43,919 nucleotides of DNA from Chloroflexus islandicus (lineage in GTDB: Bacteria > Chloroflexota > Chloroflexia > Chloroflexales > Chloroflexaceae), in contig NZ_LWQS01000063.1 in assembly GCF_001650695.1 (NCBI RefSeq), forward strand, positions 1 to 43,919, read 5' to 3'. Numbering within the stretch: the stretch's first letter is position 1; each line of letters starts with the position of its first letter. Positions 7,773-16,600 of this stretch are shown here, piece after piece. The position numbers and the translations under genes are program-made. The notes beneath the pieces were generated by a model that saw nothing but the letters and a program-made list of their open reading frames with translations, searched no databases and was not told where the DNA came from.

Positions 7773-7938
7773 TGTCATTGCGAGCGGAGGGGCAACGCAA
7801 CGCGCTGTCCCGCAGCGAAGCCATCCCCCGCGAGCGCGAACGGAATTCCGCTCAGGCATTGTTCCCGCTCTCGTGGGAGATTGCTTCGGTTGGGCGGCTC
7901 CCAGCCGCGCTGGACGCCGCCACTCCCTCGCAATGACA
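7773..7938. repeat. 166-bp palindromic element with TGTCATTGCGAG ends
   Basis: The element opens TGTCATTGCGAGCGGAG and closes CTCGCAATGACA, giving terminal inverted repeats. Inside, GAAGCCATCCCCCGCGAG and CTCGTGGGAGATTGCTTCG are also imperfect complements, and GAACGGAATTCCGCTC sits near the middle. The layout is that of a non-coding interspersed palindromic or MITE-like repeat. Similar TCATTGCGAG repeats are known from many bacteria. Confidence 0.7.
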
Positions 7939-8131
7939 ACCGGCAAGCGGGTTTTGTTACCCTAGCCTCGCCCTTCAGAGACAGGATCCGAAACCTATGT
8001 TCCGCCCGTCCTTGCCCCTCCCCTTCCCAAACCGCTACGACCCTGCGCGCCTTTCGCGTCTTGGCGTGTACCGTCGTTGCACCTTGGCTTGCGTTGCGTC
8101 TGTACAGTATCGCCCCGCTTGCCGGCTATGG

Positions 8132-8156
8132 AGTGCGGCAGTCAAACTGCCGCACT
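8132..8156. repeat. perfect short palindrome AGTGCGGCAGT-caa-ACTGCCGCACT
   Basis: Two perfect 11-base arms flank a three-base loop. The same arms, TGCGGCAG and CTGCCGCA, recur at 10282-10302 and 10320-10340, so this is a small REP-like family confined here to the two repeat regions. Confidence 0.8.
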
Positions 8157-8245
8157 TCATAGCTGTCCGCCCCTCCCCCGCTAGGGGAGGGGCAAGTGGT
8201 GGGAGCCACCTCCTCAACCCGCAAAGGCTGGGCGATCATGCCAAA

Positions 8246-8876
8246 GTCCGCTCCGCGAGCGGGGATGGAATACGGATAGCCTACCCAATTTTGCGCCTTT
8301 TGCGGCTATCGATGCAGGCCAGCGGCCCGCGCCCCGCACCCTGTCACGGAGCGCGGTCCGCTCCGTGAGCGGGGATGGAATACGGATAGCCTGCCTAATT
8401 TTGTGTCTTTTGAGTGTTTTTGTGGCTATTTCAAGCCCCACCGCCCACAATATCCCGGCCCTGATGCCGGGCGATCGTTCCGAAACCCGCGGCGCGGACT
8501 CGGATGAATACAGATGCCCACCGATTTTGCGTCTTTTGTGTCTTTTTGTGGCTATCGATGCGGGCCAGCGGCCCACCCGCCCACACCAAACCGCGACTAA
8601 CCGCTTCCCGCTGGACAGAACCCCAACCCGCAAGGGCTGGGCTATCATGCTGAAGTCCGCTCCGCGAGCGGGGATGGAATACGGATAGCCTGCCTAATTT
8701 TGTGTCTTTTGGTGGCTATCGATGCGGGCCAGCGGCCCGCGCCCCGCCCCCTGTCACGGAGCGCGGTCCGCTCCGCGAGCGGGGATGGAATACGGATAGC
8801 CTGCCTAATTTTGTGTCTTTTGGTGGCTATCGATGCGGGCCAGCGGCCCGCGCCCCGCCCCCTGTCACGGAGCGCG
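8246..8876. repeat. tandem and dispersed ~110-bp repeat units
   Basis: A unit beginning GTCCGCTCCGCGAGCGGGGA starts at 8246 (110 bp), 8356 (diverges after about 60 bp), 8655 (111 bp) and 8766 (111 bp, then continues into flanking module). The copies at 8655-8765 and 8766-8876 appear identical and are directly adjacent. Each unit holds GATGGAATACGGATAGCCT, the TTTTGTGTCTTTTGGTGGCT motif, the GCGGGCCAGCGGCCCGC hairpin and CCTGTCACGGAGCGCG. Confidence 0.85.
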
Positions 8877-9129
8877 GGCGGCCCGCCCGCCCGCACCAAA
8901 CCGCGACTAACCGCTTCCCGCTGGACAGAACCCCAACCCGCAAGGGCTAGACGATCCTTCCGAAGTCCACTGGGTGAGCTAGGATGCCACTAACCAAAAG
9001 GATGACCATCAGGATCTTTGTGCCTTTTGTGGCTTTTTGTGGCTATTCCATAGTGTATGATGAGAACGAGCAACAAATTGCACAGCACCAGCCTCATCTT
9101 CGCTCCGTGGACGAGAGAAACCAAAACCA

Positions 9130-10176
9130 ATGAACGACTGGATCATTTACGGCGCAAACGGCTACACCGGCGAACTGATTGCCCGCGCGGCAGTAGCAGC
9201 CGGTCTGCGACCGCGGCTGGCCGGACGTAATGCGGATGCAGTGAGGACGTTGGCCACCTCGCTCGGATTGCCATTCACCATTTGCCGGCTTGAGGATCGA
9301 GCAGGGTTACGCCAAGCATTGCAAGGCGCGCAAGTAGTGCTGCACTGCGCCGGCCCTTTCCAAGAGACCAGCGCGCCGATGATTGAGGCATGCCTAGAAA
9401 CAGGTGTTCACTACCTCGACATCACCGGCGAGATTAGCGTCTTTGAGGCCGCAGCCAAACAAGATGCCGCTGCCCAGCAAGCGGGAGTGATGTTGATGCC
9501 GGGAGTTGGTTTTGATGTTGTGCCCTCCGATTGTCTGGCTGCTCACCTTGCTCGCCGGTTGCCGGGAGCGACGTCGTTGGCGCTGGCGTTTCGCGCCCTT
9601 GGCAGCATTTCGCGCGGCACCGCGATTACGATGTTGACCATGGCTGCGCGCGGTTGTGAGCGGCGCAACGGCCAGCTTATCATCACGCCGCCGTTGCACG
9701 AGGTGCGCATGTTCGACTTTGGGCGCGGGCCGCAGCCGTGCGTAAGCATTCCGTGGGGAGATGTCGCCACTGCCTATTACACGACCGGCATTCCCAACAT
9801 CAAGACCTTCGTAGCAATCCCACGGCGCTCACGGCGCTGGATCGATCTCACGCGACGGCTGTTGCCCATTGCACAGCTTCCCCTGATCCGAAACGGACTG
9901 CGCCGCCTGCTAGCACGGACGTTGCGCGGCCCCGATGCTGCCACCCGCGCCAGCGGGCGGAGCATCATCGTAGGGGAAGTCACCGATGCGACGGGACGGC
10001 GCGTCACCAGTCGCTTGACCGGCCCAGAGGGCTATGCGCTTACTGTACAGACGGCGCTGCTGATCGTGCAGCGGGTCTTGAACGGCCACGCAAGCGCCGG
10101 CTTTCAGACCCCGGCGGGATTGTACGGCCCGGATGTGATCTGTGAGGTGCCGGGGGTGACGCGGAGCGATGAGTAG
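9130..10176 (+). CDS. saccharopine dehydrogenase family NAD(P)-binding oxidoreductase
   Basis: A 348-residue protein with an N-terminal Rossmann fold; the dinucleotide loop is YGANGYTGELIA (residues 7-18). Further family landmarks are VVLHCAGPF, GVHYLDITGE and LMPGVGFDVVPSD. The family includes saccharopine reductases and trans-acting enoyl reductases; the length and TGE..GVGFDVVPSDC pattern fit the latter-like group, whose substrates vary. No lysine-pathway genes adjoin it. It is the only gene inside a four-kilobase repeat-rich stretch and has related repeats on both sides. A strong ribosome site is not evident (GAGAGAAACC before the ATG). Confidence 0.8.
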   Translation: MNDWIIYGANGYTGELIARAAVAAGLRPRLAGRNADAVRTLATSLGLPFTICRLEDRAGLRQALQGAQVVLHCAGPFQETSAPMIEACLETGVHYLDITGEISVFEAAAKQDAAAQQAGVMLMPGVGFDVVPSDCLAAHLARRLPGATSLALAFRALGSISRGTAITMLTMAARGCERRNGQLIITPPLHEVRMFDFGRGPQPCVSIPWGDVATAYYTTGIPNIKTFVAIPRRSRRWIDLTRRLLPIAQLPLIRNGLRRLLARTLRGPDAATRASGRSIIVGEVTDATGRRVTSRLTGPEGYALTVQTALLIVQRVLNGHASAGFQTPAGLYGPDVICEVPGVTRSDE

Positions 10177-10281
10177 CGATATGACACTATGCCGGTAGGT
10201 TGTATAAGGCAGAAACACTTGCACTACTACGGTAGCGACTGCTAGGCGGCAGTGGCGCCGCCGCATTCCAACCTTCACCAC

Positions 10282-10340
10282 TGCGGCAGTAATACTGCCG
10301 CACTCCATACGAGGGCCGCTGCGGCAGTGCTCCTGCCGCA
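10282..10340. repeat. two palindromes of the TGCGGCAG family
   Basis: TGCGGCAGT-aat-ACTGCCGCA lies at 10282-10302 and TGCGGCAG-tgctc-CTGCCGCA at 10320-10340. Both share the arm sequence of the palindrome at 8132-8156. Confidence 0.8.
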
Positions 10341-10390
10341 CGCTAGACATTACCAAACAGAACGTAGATCTGCCGGCACAGTGGGTTGAG

Positions 10391-10583
10391 GGGCGGACAG
10401 AATGATTGATCGAGTACAACGCTCGATCGCTGTGCGATGCCGTAAAGCCCCGTACTGCGCTCCTCATCACCCCTCCCCCAGCAGGGGAGGGGCAAGGGGT
10501 TGGGGCATCAGCCCGCGCAGCGGGCTTCGTACCCCTAGCCCGGCCCTTCAGGGCCGGGTTCCAGACAAATGTTCTGTCCGCCC
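10391..10583. repeat. 193-bp MITE-like element with 12-bp terminal inverted repeats
   Basis: GGGCGGACAGAA at 10391-10402 is the exact reverse complement of TTCTGTCCGCCC at 10572-10583. A third direct copy of the right end is at 10636-10647, and a further left-end copy is at 7651-7662. The inner right portion (GCGGGCTTCGTACCCCTAGC...) resembles 7947-8014, so at least two related elements exist. There is no transposase. Element status is inference from the ends. Confidence 0.55.
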
Positions 10584-11053
10584 TTGAATTACAGTGGGAA
10601 AGAGGCTGGGGGGTGAGGGCCATCAGCAGCATACGTTCTGTCCGCCCATGAACACTTGTGCGGGAGAGGGAAGCGCAGAATCGAGCGTTGAGACATCGCA
10701 CAGCGATCAACAGTTACGATCGACGATACGCTCAACCACCGAATAGCCATGCGTTCTCACTGGTAAACGTGACACACCTATCCAGTACCTATCCACCCAA
10801 ATGTGCGTGGCGTTTTGAGCGACCACTCCCCACAACAACCAGCGTGCCCGCCGGATGCCGGCGGGCACATCTGCCAAGAGCTGTCTTGTGATTGCGTTGC
10901 GCGCCTCTTAGGCGAGCGCGCCTGCCCACAGCGTGATATCCGCGCATCACCCAAACCGCAACCAACCCTTCCCGGCTCACCCCCACCACCTGCCAACCAC
11001 CAGCTCGCGGTTGCCTCAGACAACGTTTGCCAGCCGCCATAGAACCCTGCTTT

Positions 11054-11578
11054 CTAACGACCCATCTGGCGCACGATCTGCTGCCGCTCTTCGGCAGTTA
11101 CGAGACCGAAGCTGTCACCACGATTCAGGTAGACGATCTCTTCATTCTTAATCCCAACCACCAGATCGGGCAAGGCATCGCCATTCAGATCGGCCAAGCG
11201 CATCGTGATCGGCGTCAAGTCCTCGTTCGCCCCGACCAAGTACGGCCCGATCAGCGTGCGCGTCTTGCTCACGTCACCACCGGGGATTTCGAGGATCAAT
11301 ACTTGCCGGTCGAGATTCATTGCAATCAGGCGCGTCGGCCCAACGGTCTCCTCGGCGCGACCGACATCCGCCGTCAGGTGGAACGTGCGGGGCCGCCCAT
11401 ATCGCCAGTCGTCAACCACTACTTGCCCCCAGCTAATGACGGCGCTGACCAGCACGTACAGCGCCAACACTGCCAGCAAGCCGGTCACGATATATGCCGT
11501 GGTGCCGAGAGCTGGCGCCGGCACGGCCATCGTAGACATCCGGCGCGGTGAACGGATTTCACGACTTGTTACTGCCAT
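11054..11578 (-). CDS. membrane-anchored protein with an FG-GAP/VCBS-like segment, unknown function
   Basis: A 174-residue protein with a basic N-terminus, one strong membrane helix (IVTGLLAVLALYVLVSAVI) and an outer domain. The outer part contains LADLNGDALPDLVVGI, the calcium-loop-like signature of FG-GAP/VCBS propeller repeats, but only one repeat is seen, too little for a propeller. The start at 11578 is chosen over the ATG 33 bases upstream because GGAGGAGG lies at ideal distance. It is transcribed away from recN from a near-consensus promoter at 11647-11675. I do not recognise a specific family. Confidence 0.65.
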   Translation of the reverse strand: MAVTSREIRSPRRMSTMAVPAPALGTTAYIVTGLLAVLALYVLVSAVISWGQVVVDDWRYGRPRTFHLTADVGRAEETVGPTRLIAMNLDRQVLILEIPGGDVSKTRTLIGPYLVGANEDLTPITMRLADLNGDALPDLVVGIKNEEIVYLNRGDSFGLVTAEERQQIVRQMGR

Positions 11579-11646
11579 AGCAGCCCTCCTCCGCGAAACG
11601 GCTAGTGTCATAGTAGAACAAAGGTTCTTTCGCTCACTTGTTCGGA

Positions 11647-11675
11647 AGTATAGCAGAGATGTGATTGACTGTCAA
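11647..11675 (-). promoter_or_regulatory. near-consensus sigma70 promoter for the FG-GAP-like gene
   Basis: On the minus strand TTGACA (11670-11675) and TATACT (11647-11652) are separated by 17 bases. These hexamers are identical to those of the rrn promoter at 334-362. The predicted leader before the ATG at 11578 is about 60 bases. Confidence 0.8.
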
Positions 11676-11797
11676 GAACTTTTGTGCTACTTTTTCCAAC
11701 AACCGGTGGACAAGACGGTTGTGGTACAATGCAATGCGTGTAGCTATCGCATCACGTTCCGGCAATTAAACGCTCAGACGGGTACTGCGCCTGCCGT

Positions 11798-13573
11798 ATG
11801 CTAATTGAGTTGCAGATTCAGGATTTTGCCATTATTGACCGTCTGCATCTGCGCTTTGAGCAGGGCTTTAATGTGCTGACCGGCGAAACCGGCGCCGGTA
11901 AGTCGATCATTATTGATGCCCTCGGCACCTTGCGCGGCGAACGGGTTGATCCCACCTTTGTGCGTGCCGGCTGCGCGCGCGCCCGGATTGAGGGCGTCTT
12001 TAGCCTTGATGACTGCCCGCATCTGCTCCCCCTGCTCGCCGAACACGATCTGCTAGACGAAGACGATGATCAGGTCATCCTTGCCCGCGAGATTTCGGCG
12101 GAGTCGGGGCGGAGCGTCGCCCGCATTAATGGCCGGGCTGTCAATAGCGCCACCCTGCGCGAAATCGGCAGCCGTTTGATCGATATTCATGGCCAGCACG
12201 AAGGCCAATCGCTCTTTAACTCGCGCACCCACCTTGAGCTACTCGACCGCTTCGGCGATCTGTTGCCGCTCCGCCAGCAAGTGGCCGAACAATTGGCCGC
12301 ATTGCGCGCGGTGCAGGCCCAGTTGGCCGATCTGCGCACCGGCGAAGCGCGCCGGCAGGCCCGGATCGAGGAGCTAGAGATGCTGCGCGCCGATGTGGCG
12401 GCGGCGAAGCTCAAGCCGGGCGAAGAGGAAGCGTTGCTGCGCGAGCGTTCGATTGTGCAGAATGCGACCCGCATTGCCACGCTAGCCGATGAGGCATACC
12501 GGGCGTTGTACACCGGTGGCGAGGGACGTGGCGGGCGTCCGGCGGTTGAGTTGCTATCGCTGGCGGTTGATGCGCTGACCGAGCTGGCCCGTTTCGATGA
12601 GCGGGCCGGGCCGCTGGCCCAGCAAGCCACTGAGTTGCATTACCAGCTCGAAGAACTGGTGATCGGGTTGCGCCGCTATCGCGCCGATCTCGACGTTGAT
12701 CCGCGCCGGCTCGATGCGATTGAAGATCGCCTCACCGTGTTGCGTGATCTGCAACGCAAATATGGCGTCGACTTGGCAACGTTGATCGAACGGGCCGCCA
12801 GCGCTGAGGCTGAGATCGAGCGGTTGAGCAACAGCGCCGCCCAAATCGCTGCCCTTGAGACGCAAGAGCAACTCCTGCTCGCTGAATTGGCCCGCCGCGC
12901 GCTTGAGCTGTCGCAACGGCGGCGGCAGGCCGGTGAGGAGTTAAGCCGCCAAATCAGCACGGCAATGCGCGATTTGGCGATGCCGAATGTCCAGTTCGCC
13001 GTCCAGATTGATCACAGCGATGACCCAAACGGCCCGCTGATCAATGGTCGCCGGCTGGCCTGCGATCGCACCGGTATCGACCGGGTCGAGTTTCTGATTT
13101 CACCGAACCCCGGCGAGCCATTGAAGCCGCTGGCCCGCATCGCTTCCGGCGGCGAAAGCGCGCGCTTGCTGTTGGCGCTCAAATCGATTTTGTCGCAGGT
13201 TGATGAGGTGCCGACCCTGATTTTTGATGAGGTTGACGCTGGGGTGGGTGGGCGCGCCGGCCATGTGGTCGGCCAGAAGTTGTGGGCGATCAGCCAGCGC
13301 CATCAGGTGTTGTGTATTACCCACCTGCCACAAGTCGCCGCTTTCGCCAATGCCCATTACCATATCCGTAAAGAAGTGGTCGCCGGACGCACCCGCACCA
13401 GCGTTGAGCCGTTGTCTCCCGAACAACGGATCGATGAGATTGCGGCTATGCTCGACGGTGTACCCAACGACCATAGCCGGGCCAATGCCCGCCAGATTTT
13501 GGAACGGGCGCAGGCGTGGAAAGGAGGGATGGCCGGGACTACCCACGAGCCGTCCCCCCAGCGAGCTTCATAA
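11798..13573 (+). CDS. recN: DNA repair protein RecN
   Basis: A 591-residue SMC-like ATPase, slightly longer than E. coli RecN. Walker A is GETGAGKS at residues 29-36, in the typical RecN N-terminus (IQDFAIIDRLHL...FNVLTGETGAGKS). The centre, about residues 160-390, is rich in heptad-like charged helices as expected for the coiled coil. The C-terminal head has the ABC signature ASGGESARLLLAL and Walker B TLIFDEVDAGVGG, then VLCITHLPQVAAFA. RecN acts on DNA ends in double-strand-break repair in the cytoplasm. No strong ribosome site precedes the ATG. A TACAAT hexamer at about 11724 may be a -10, but no matching -35 was found. Confidence 0.95.
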   Translation: MLIELQIQDFAIIDRLHLRFEQGFNVLTGETGAGKSIIIDALGTLRGERVDPTFVRAGCARARIEGVFSLDDCPHLLPLLAEHDLLDEDDDQVILAREISAESGRSVARINGRAVNSATLREIGSRLIDIHGQHEGQSLFNSRTHLELLDRFGDLLPLRQQVAEQLAALRAVQAQLADLRTGEARRQARIEELEMLRADVAAAKLKPGEEEALLRERSIVQNATRIATLADEAYRALYTGGEGRGGRPAVELLSLAVDALTELARFDERAGPLAQQATELHYQLEELVIGLRRYRADLDVDPRRLDAIEDRLTVLRDLQRKYGVDLATLIERAASAEAEIERLSNSAAQIAALETQEQLLLAELARRALELSQRRRQAGEELSRQISTAMRDLAMPNVQFAVQIDHSDDPNGPLINGRRLACDRTGIDRVEFLISPNPGEPLKPLARIASGGESARLLLALKSILSQVDEVPTLIFDEVDAGVGGRAGHVVGQKLWAISQRHQVLCITHLPQVAAFANAHYHIRKEVVAGRTRTSVEPLSPEQRIDEIAAMLDGVPNDHSRANARQILERAQAWKGGMAGTTHEPSPQRAS

Positions 13574-13629
13574 CCCGATGAGCAGGGCGGCCAATCGGCT
13601 GCCCCACTAGAGAGGCCGTTGTCGCTACT

Positions 13630-16600
13630 ATGTCCCCCCAAAGTTCACTCAGTCGCTGGAGCGCGTGGATTGTTGAGGCGAGCTGGTTGCTGGCGCTGAC
13701 GCTGGTGCCAATCTACTTCAACCTCTATTCCGCGCGCCATTTTGAGCCTGATAAAGCGGCAACATTGCGTTCGCTGGCGCTGATCGGAGTCGCTGCGGCG
13801 ATCGTTTGGCTGATCGATTGGCTGAATCAGCGCACTTCAGATCAGCCATCAACGAACGGCTCGTGGTGGGCCTCGCTGCGCGCAACGCCGCTCTTTTGGC
13901 CAACGGTTGCCTACACCGCCGTCTTTATCCTGACGACCATTACTTCGATTACCCCCGCCGCCAGTTTGTGGGGTTCGTACCAGCGCATGCAGGGGCTGTA
14001 CACCTATCTCTCTTACCTCATGCTCGGCGTATTGGTGGCATTCACTATGCGCACCCCTGCCCAACGCGAACGGTTGATCACGGTGAGTCTCGCCGCTGCT
14101 GCGGTGGTGGCAGTGTACGGCATTATGCAGCACTACCAGCTCGACCCGCTGCCGTGGCGCGGCGATGTGATTGCACGGGTGGCTTCGACGCTCGGCAATT
14201 CGATCTTTGTGGCGGCGTATCTGATAATGATCGTGCCGCTGGCGCTCTACCGGCTGCTCGCGGCGCTCGCCGCCGCTCGCACTGCGCCGCGCGCGCCCCA
14301 ACCGGCTGCCGAATGGCGCTGGGCAATCGCGCGCGGCTTGCTCTGGCTGGCTGGCACGCTGCTGACCATCGCGATTTTAAAGTTTAGCGTTGCGATCCGC
14401 ACGATTGATTTCCGCTACTGGTGGCTTTTTCCGGGGGCAGTGATCTGCGCGACAGCGCTCTGGTGGTTGCTGACGATCAACCGCAGCCAACCGCTGCCAC
14501 GCTGGCCTCTGTTGCTCACCTTTGCGTATCTGCTCGGTTTTGGGCTGGCTTTTGCCGTCAATGCCACCGCCGGCGTGCAACAATTCGCGACTCCCGACCT
14601 TGCCGCCAATGCACTCGATTGGTGGCTGTGGTTGGGGTTGGCAGTGGTTGCGCTGCTCGCTGGCTATGGGTTAACCCTGTTTGGCCCAGCGCCGGCGGAG
14701 CCATCGCGGTTGGGATGGCAGCTCAAAGCCGCGGCTAGCGCCATCGTGCTCGGTCTTGTCCTCGTCACCATCTTCTTTAGCCAGAGCCGCGGGCCGTGGA
14801 TTGGCTTGGGAGCAGGCCTGTTTCTGTTCGTATCACTTACGCTGTGGTATGGACGAAAACGGCTACAGGCGAGCGGCAATCTGCGCGGCAGCCGGTTGCT
14901 GGCGCAGGCGCTGGCGGCTTGGGTAGCAATCACGCTGGCGACCGGCGGCTTTCTGATCGCGTTTAATCTCTCGGATGCGCCCTTCTTTACCCAATTGCGC
15001 GAGGTGCCCTACCTTGGCCGGATGGGCCGGCTGTTGGAAGTCGAGAGCGGCACCGGCTTGGTGCGACGTTTGATCTGGGTGGGAGATGAGCACGCCGGCG
15101 GAACCATTGGTCTCATCACCAGCGACCCGCTGCGATTGCTGATCGGTTGGGGGCCAGAGAGTATGTTTGTCGCGTTCAACCGGTTCTACCCGCCGTTGCT
15201 GGCCAATGTCGAAGCGCGCGGCGCGTCGCCCGACCGCTCGCATCAGGCTTTTCTCGATGAAATTGTCACCAAAGGATTGCTGGGGCTCGCCGCATATCTC
15301 TGGCTGATCGGCAGCTTTGTCTGGTTCTGCCTGCGCCAATTGCGCCAGCCGGCCAGTTGGCGACACCAATTGCTGATCATCGCTATCCTGAGCGCGATCA
15401 CGGCCCATCTGGTCGAAGGTTTGACCGGCATCCCGATTGTGGCGACGTTGATGATGTTTTGGCTGCTGTTGGGTCTTGCCATTGCGGCTGAACGGATCGA
15501 GCGCAGCCAAGAACCGGCGCCGGCGCCTGAGCCGGTCGCTGCAACCAAGCCAGCAGCGCGCCAACCGGCCCGGCGCGGCCAGCAGCGCGCACCCGCGCGC
15601 CGGCCCGCCGCGCGCCGGCCTGCTGCCGGTATGCTCGGTACTGCCAGCTTGATCGGCTTCGTCGCTGCCGGTTTGATCTGGTGGCTGAACATCCAGCCGG
15701 TCTATGCCGATATGCGCTTCCAGCAAGCGCAAAGCTATAGCGAGCAGGGGCAAACGTCAGCGCGAGCGCTATTGGCCGCCCTCAACGAGTCGATCGCTAC
15801 TATCCGGGCTAATCCCGGCGAAGATTTCTACTACCTGCATCTCGCCCGCACGCTGATGAACCTCGCCGATGCGCTGCGCGCGCAAGGTGCGGCGATTGGC
15901 GATGCCGGCAAGCCCGATCTCGACGCACTGCTGCGGCTTGATAGCGTGGAAGCGGTTTCCGCCTTCGTCCAACGCTCATCGCCGCTGAGCCTGCTCGCCT
16001 ACGCCGAGGCCGCCTTAGAGCGCGCCCACCAACTGAGCCCCCTTAACAAGGATCACTACGCTAATTTGGGCCGGATCAACACCTTCTGGTATGGGTGGAC
16101 GGGAGACGCGCAGCGGTTGTATACGGCGCTGCGGTGGTACGAGCGGGTGGCCGAGATTGCGCCGCAGGATGTGGCCCTAATGAACGAACGGGCTGGCGTG
16201 TTGATGCAACTAGCCGAACACGCGACGACCAACGGCGACGCCGCTCAAGCCGGAGCCTTTTTCCAGCAGGCTGATGAGCTGTTGCAAACCTCAGCCAGCC
16301 TTGATCCGCGTTTTGGCGACACTGCCCTCCGCCGTGGCGATTTAGTGCGCTTCCGCACCGGCGATCTCGATGCGGCCACGGCCTTCTACCTGCAAGCCAT
16401 TGAACAGGCGCCGCAGCAGATGGTTGATAACCTCGACCGGATTGCGCGGGGTCTCAGCAGCCGGCCCGATCTGCTCAACCAACTCCGTGATGCTTTTGCT
16501 GTGCAGGCCGAGCGGGCTGCTCAGGCGTTGGCCGAAGCGCAAGGCAAGCCCGAACGGGCCATCGAACTACCCACCCTCACCGCACAGGCTGCCGGCTTGT

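Larger units (their letters stand above)
7039..9129. other. 2.1-kb repeat-rich region without a supported gene
   Basis: No credible gene was found in these 2.1 kb. Open frames exist on both strands, but they translate repeat units into low-complexity strings such as IATKRHKRRK and start without ribosome sites. The DNA is made of several modules: inverted repeats built from variants of TTTTGTGTCTTTTTGTGGCTATT, GC-rich hairpins such as GCGGGCCAGCGGCCCGC, a tandem array of units near 110 bp, and palindromes listed separately. Related modules reappear after the next gene. Confidence 0.75.
10177..11053. other. 877-bp repeat-rich intergenic region
   Basis: No credible gene is present. The left half carries TGCGGCAG palindromes, an element bounded by GGGCGGACAGAA inverted ends, and the hairpin CCCTCCCCCAGCAGGGGAGGGG near 10480. 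The right half, 10660-11053, is less repetitive: it has CGTGCCCGCCGGATGCCGGCGGGCAC, a GC-rich hairpin near 10843-10868, and otherwise nothing I can assign. Confidence 0.7.

Noticed and set aside
7201-8993. Many open frames of 60-150 residues in the repeat region
   Set aside because: They translate repeat units on both strands into similar low-complexity strings (ATKRHKRRK, GRWPAS), without ribosome sites or domains.
7151-9060. CRISPR array
   Set aside because: Repeat units are long (about 110 bp), of unequal spacing, partly contiguous without unique spacers, and no cas genes are present.
9910-10710. 266-residue minus-strand open frame
   Set aside because: It covers the 3' end of the oxidoreductase gene in another frame and then repeat DNA; it has no family resemblance and fits the high-GC shadow pattern.
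11205-11804. 199-residue plus-strand frame ahead of recN
   Set aside because: It is the antisense shadow of the FG-GAP-like gene and crosses the divergent promoter region.
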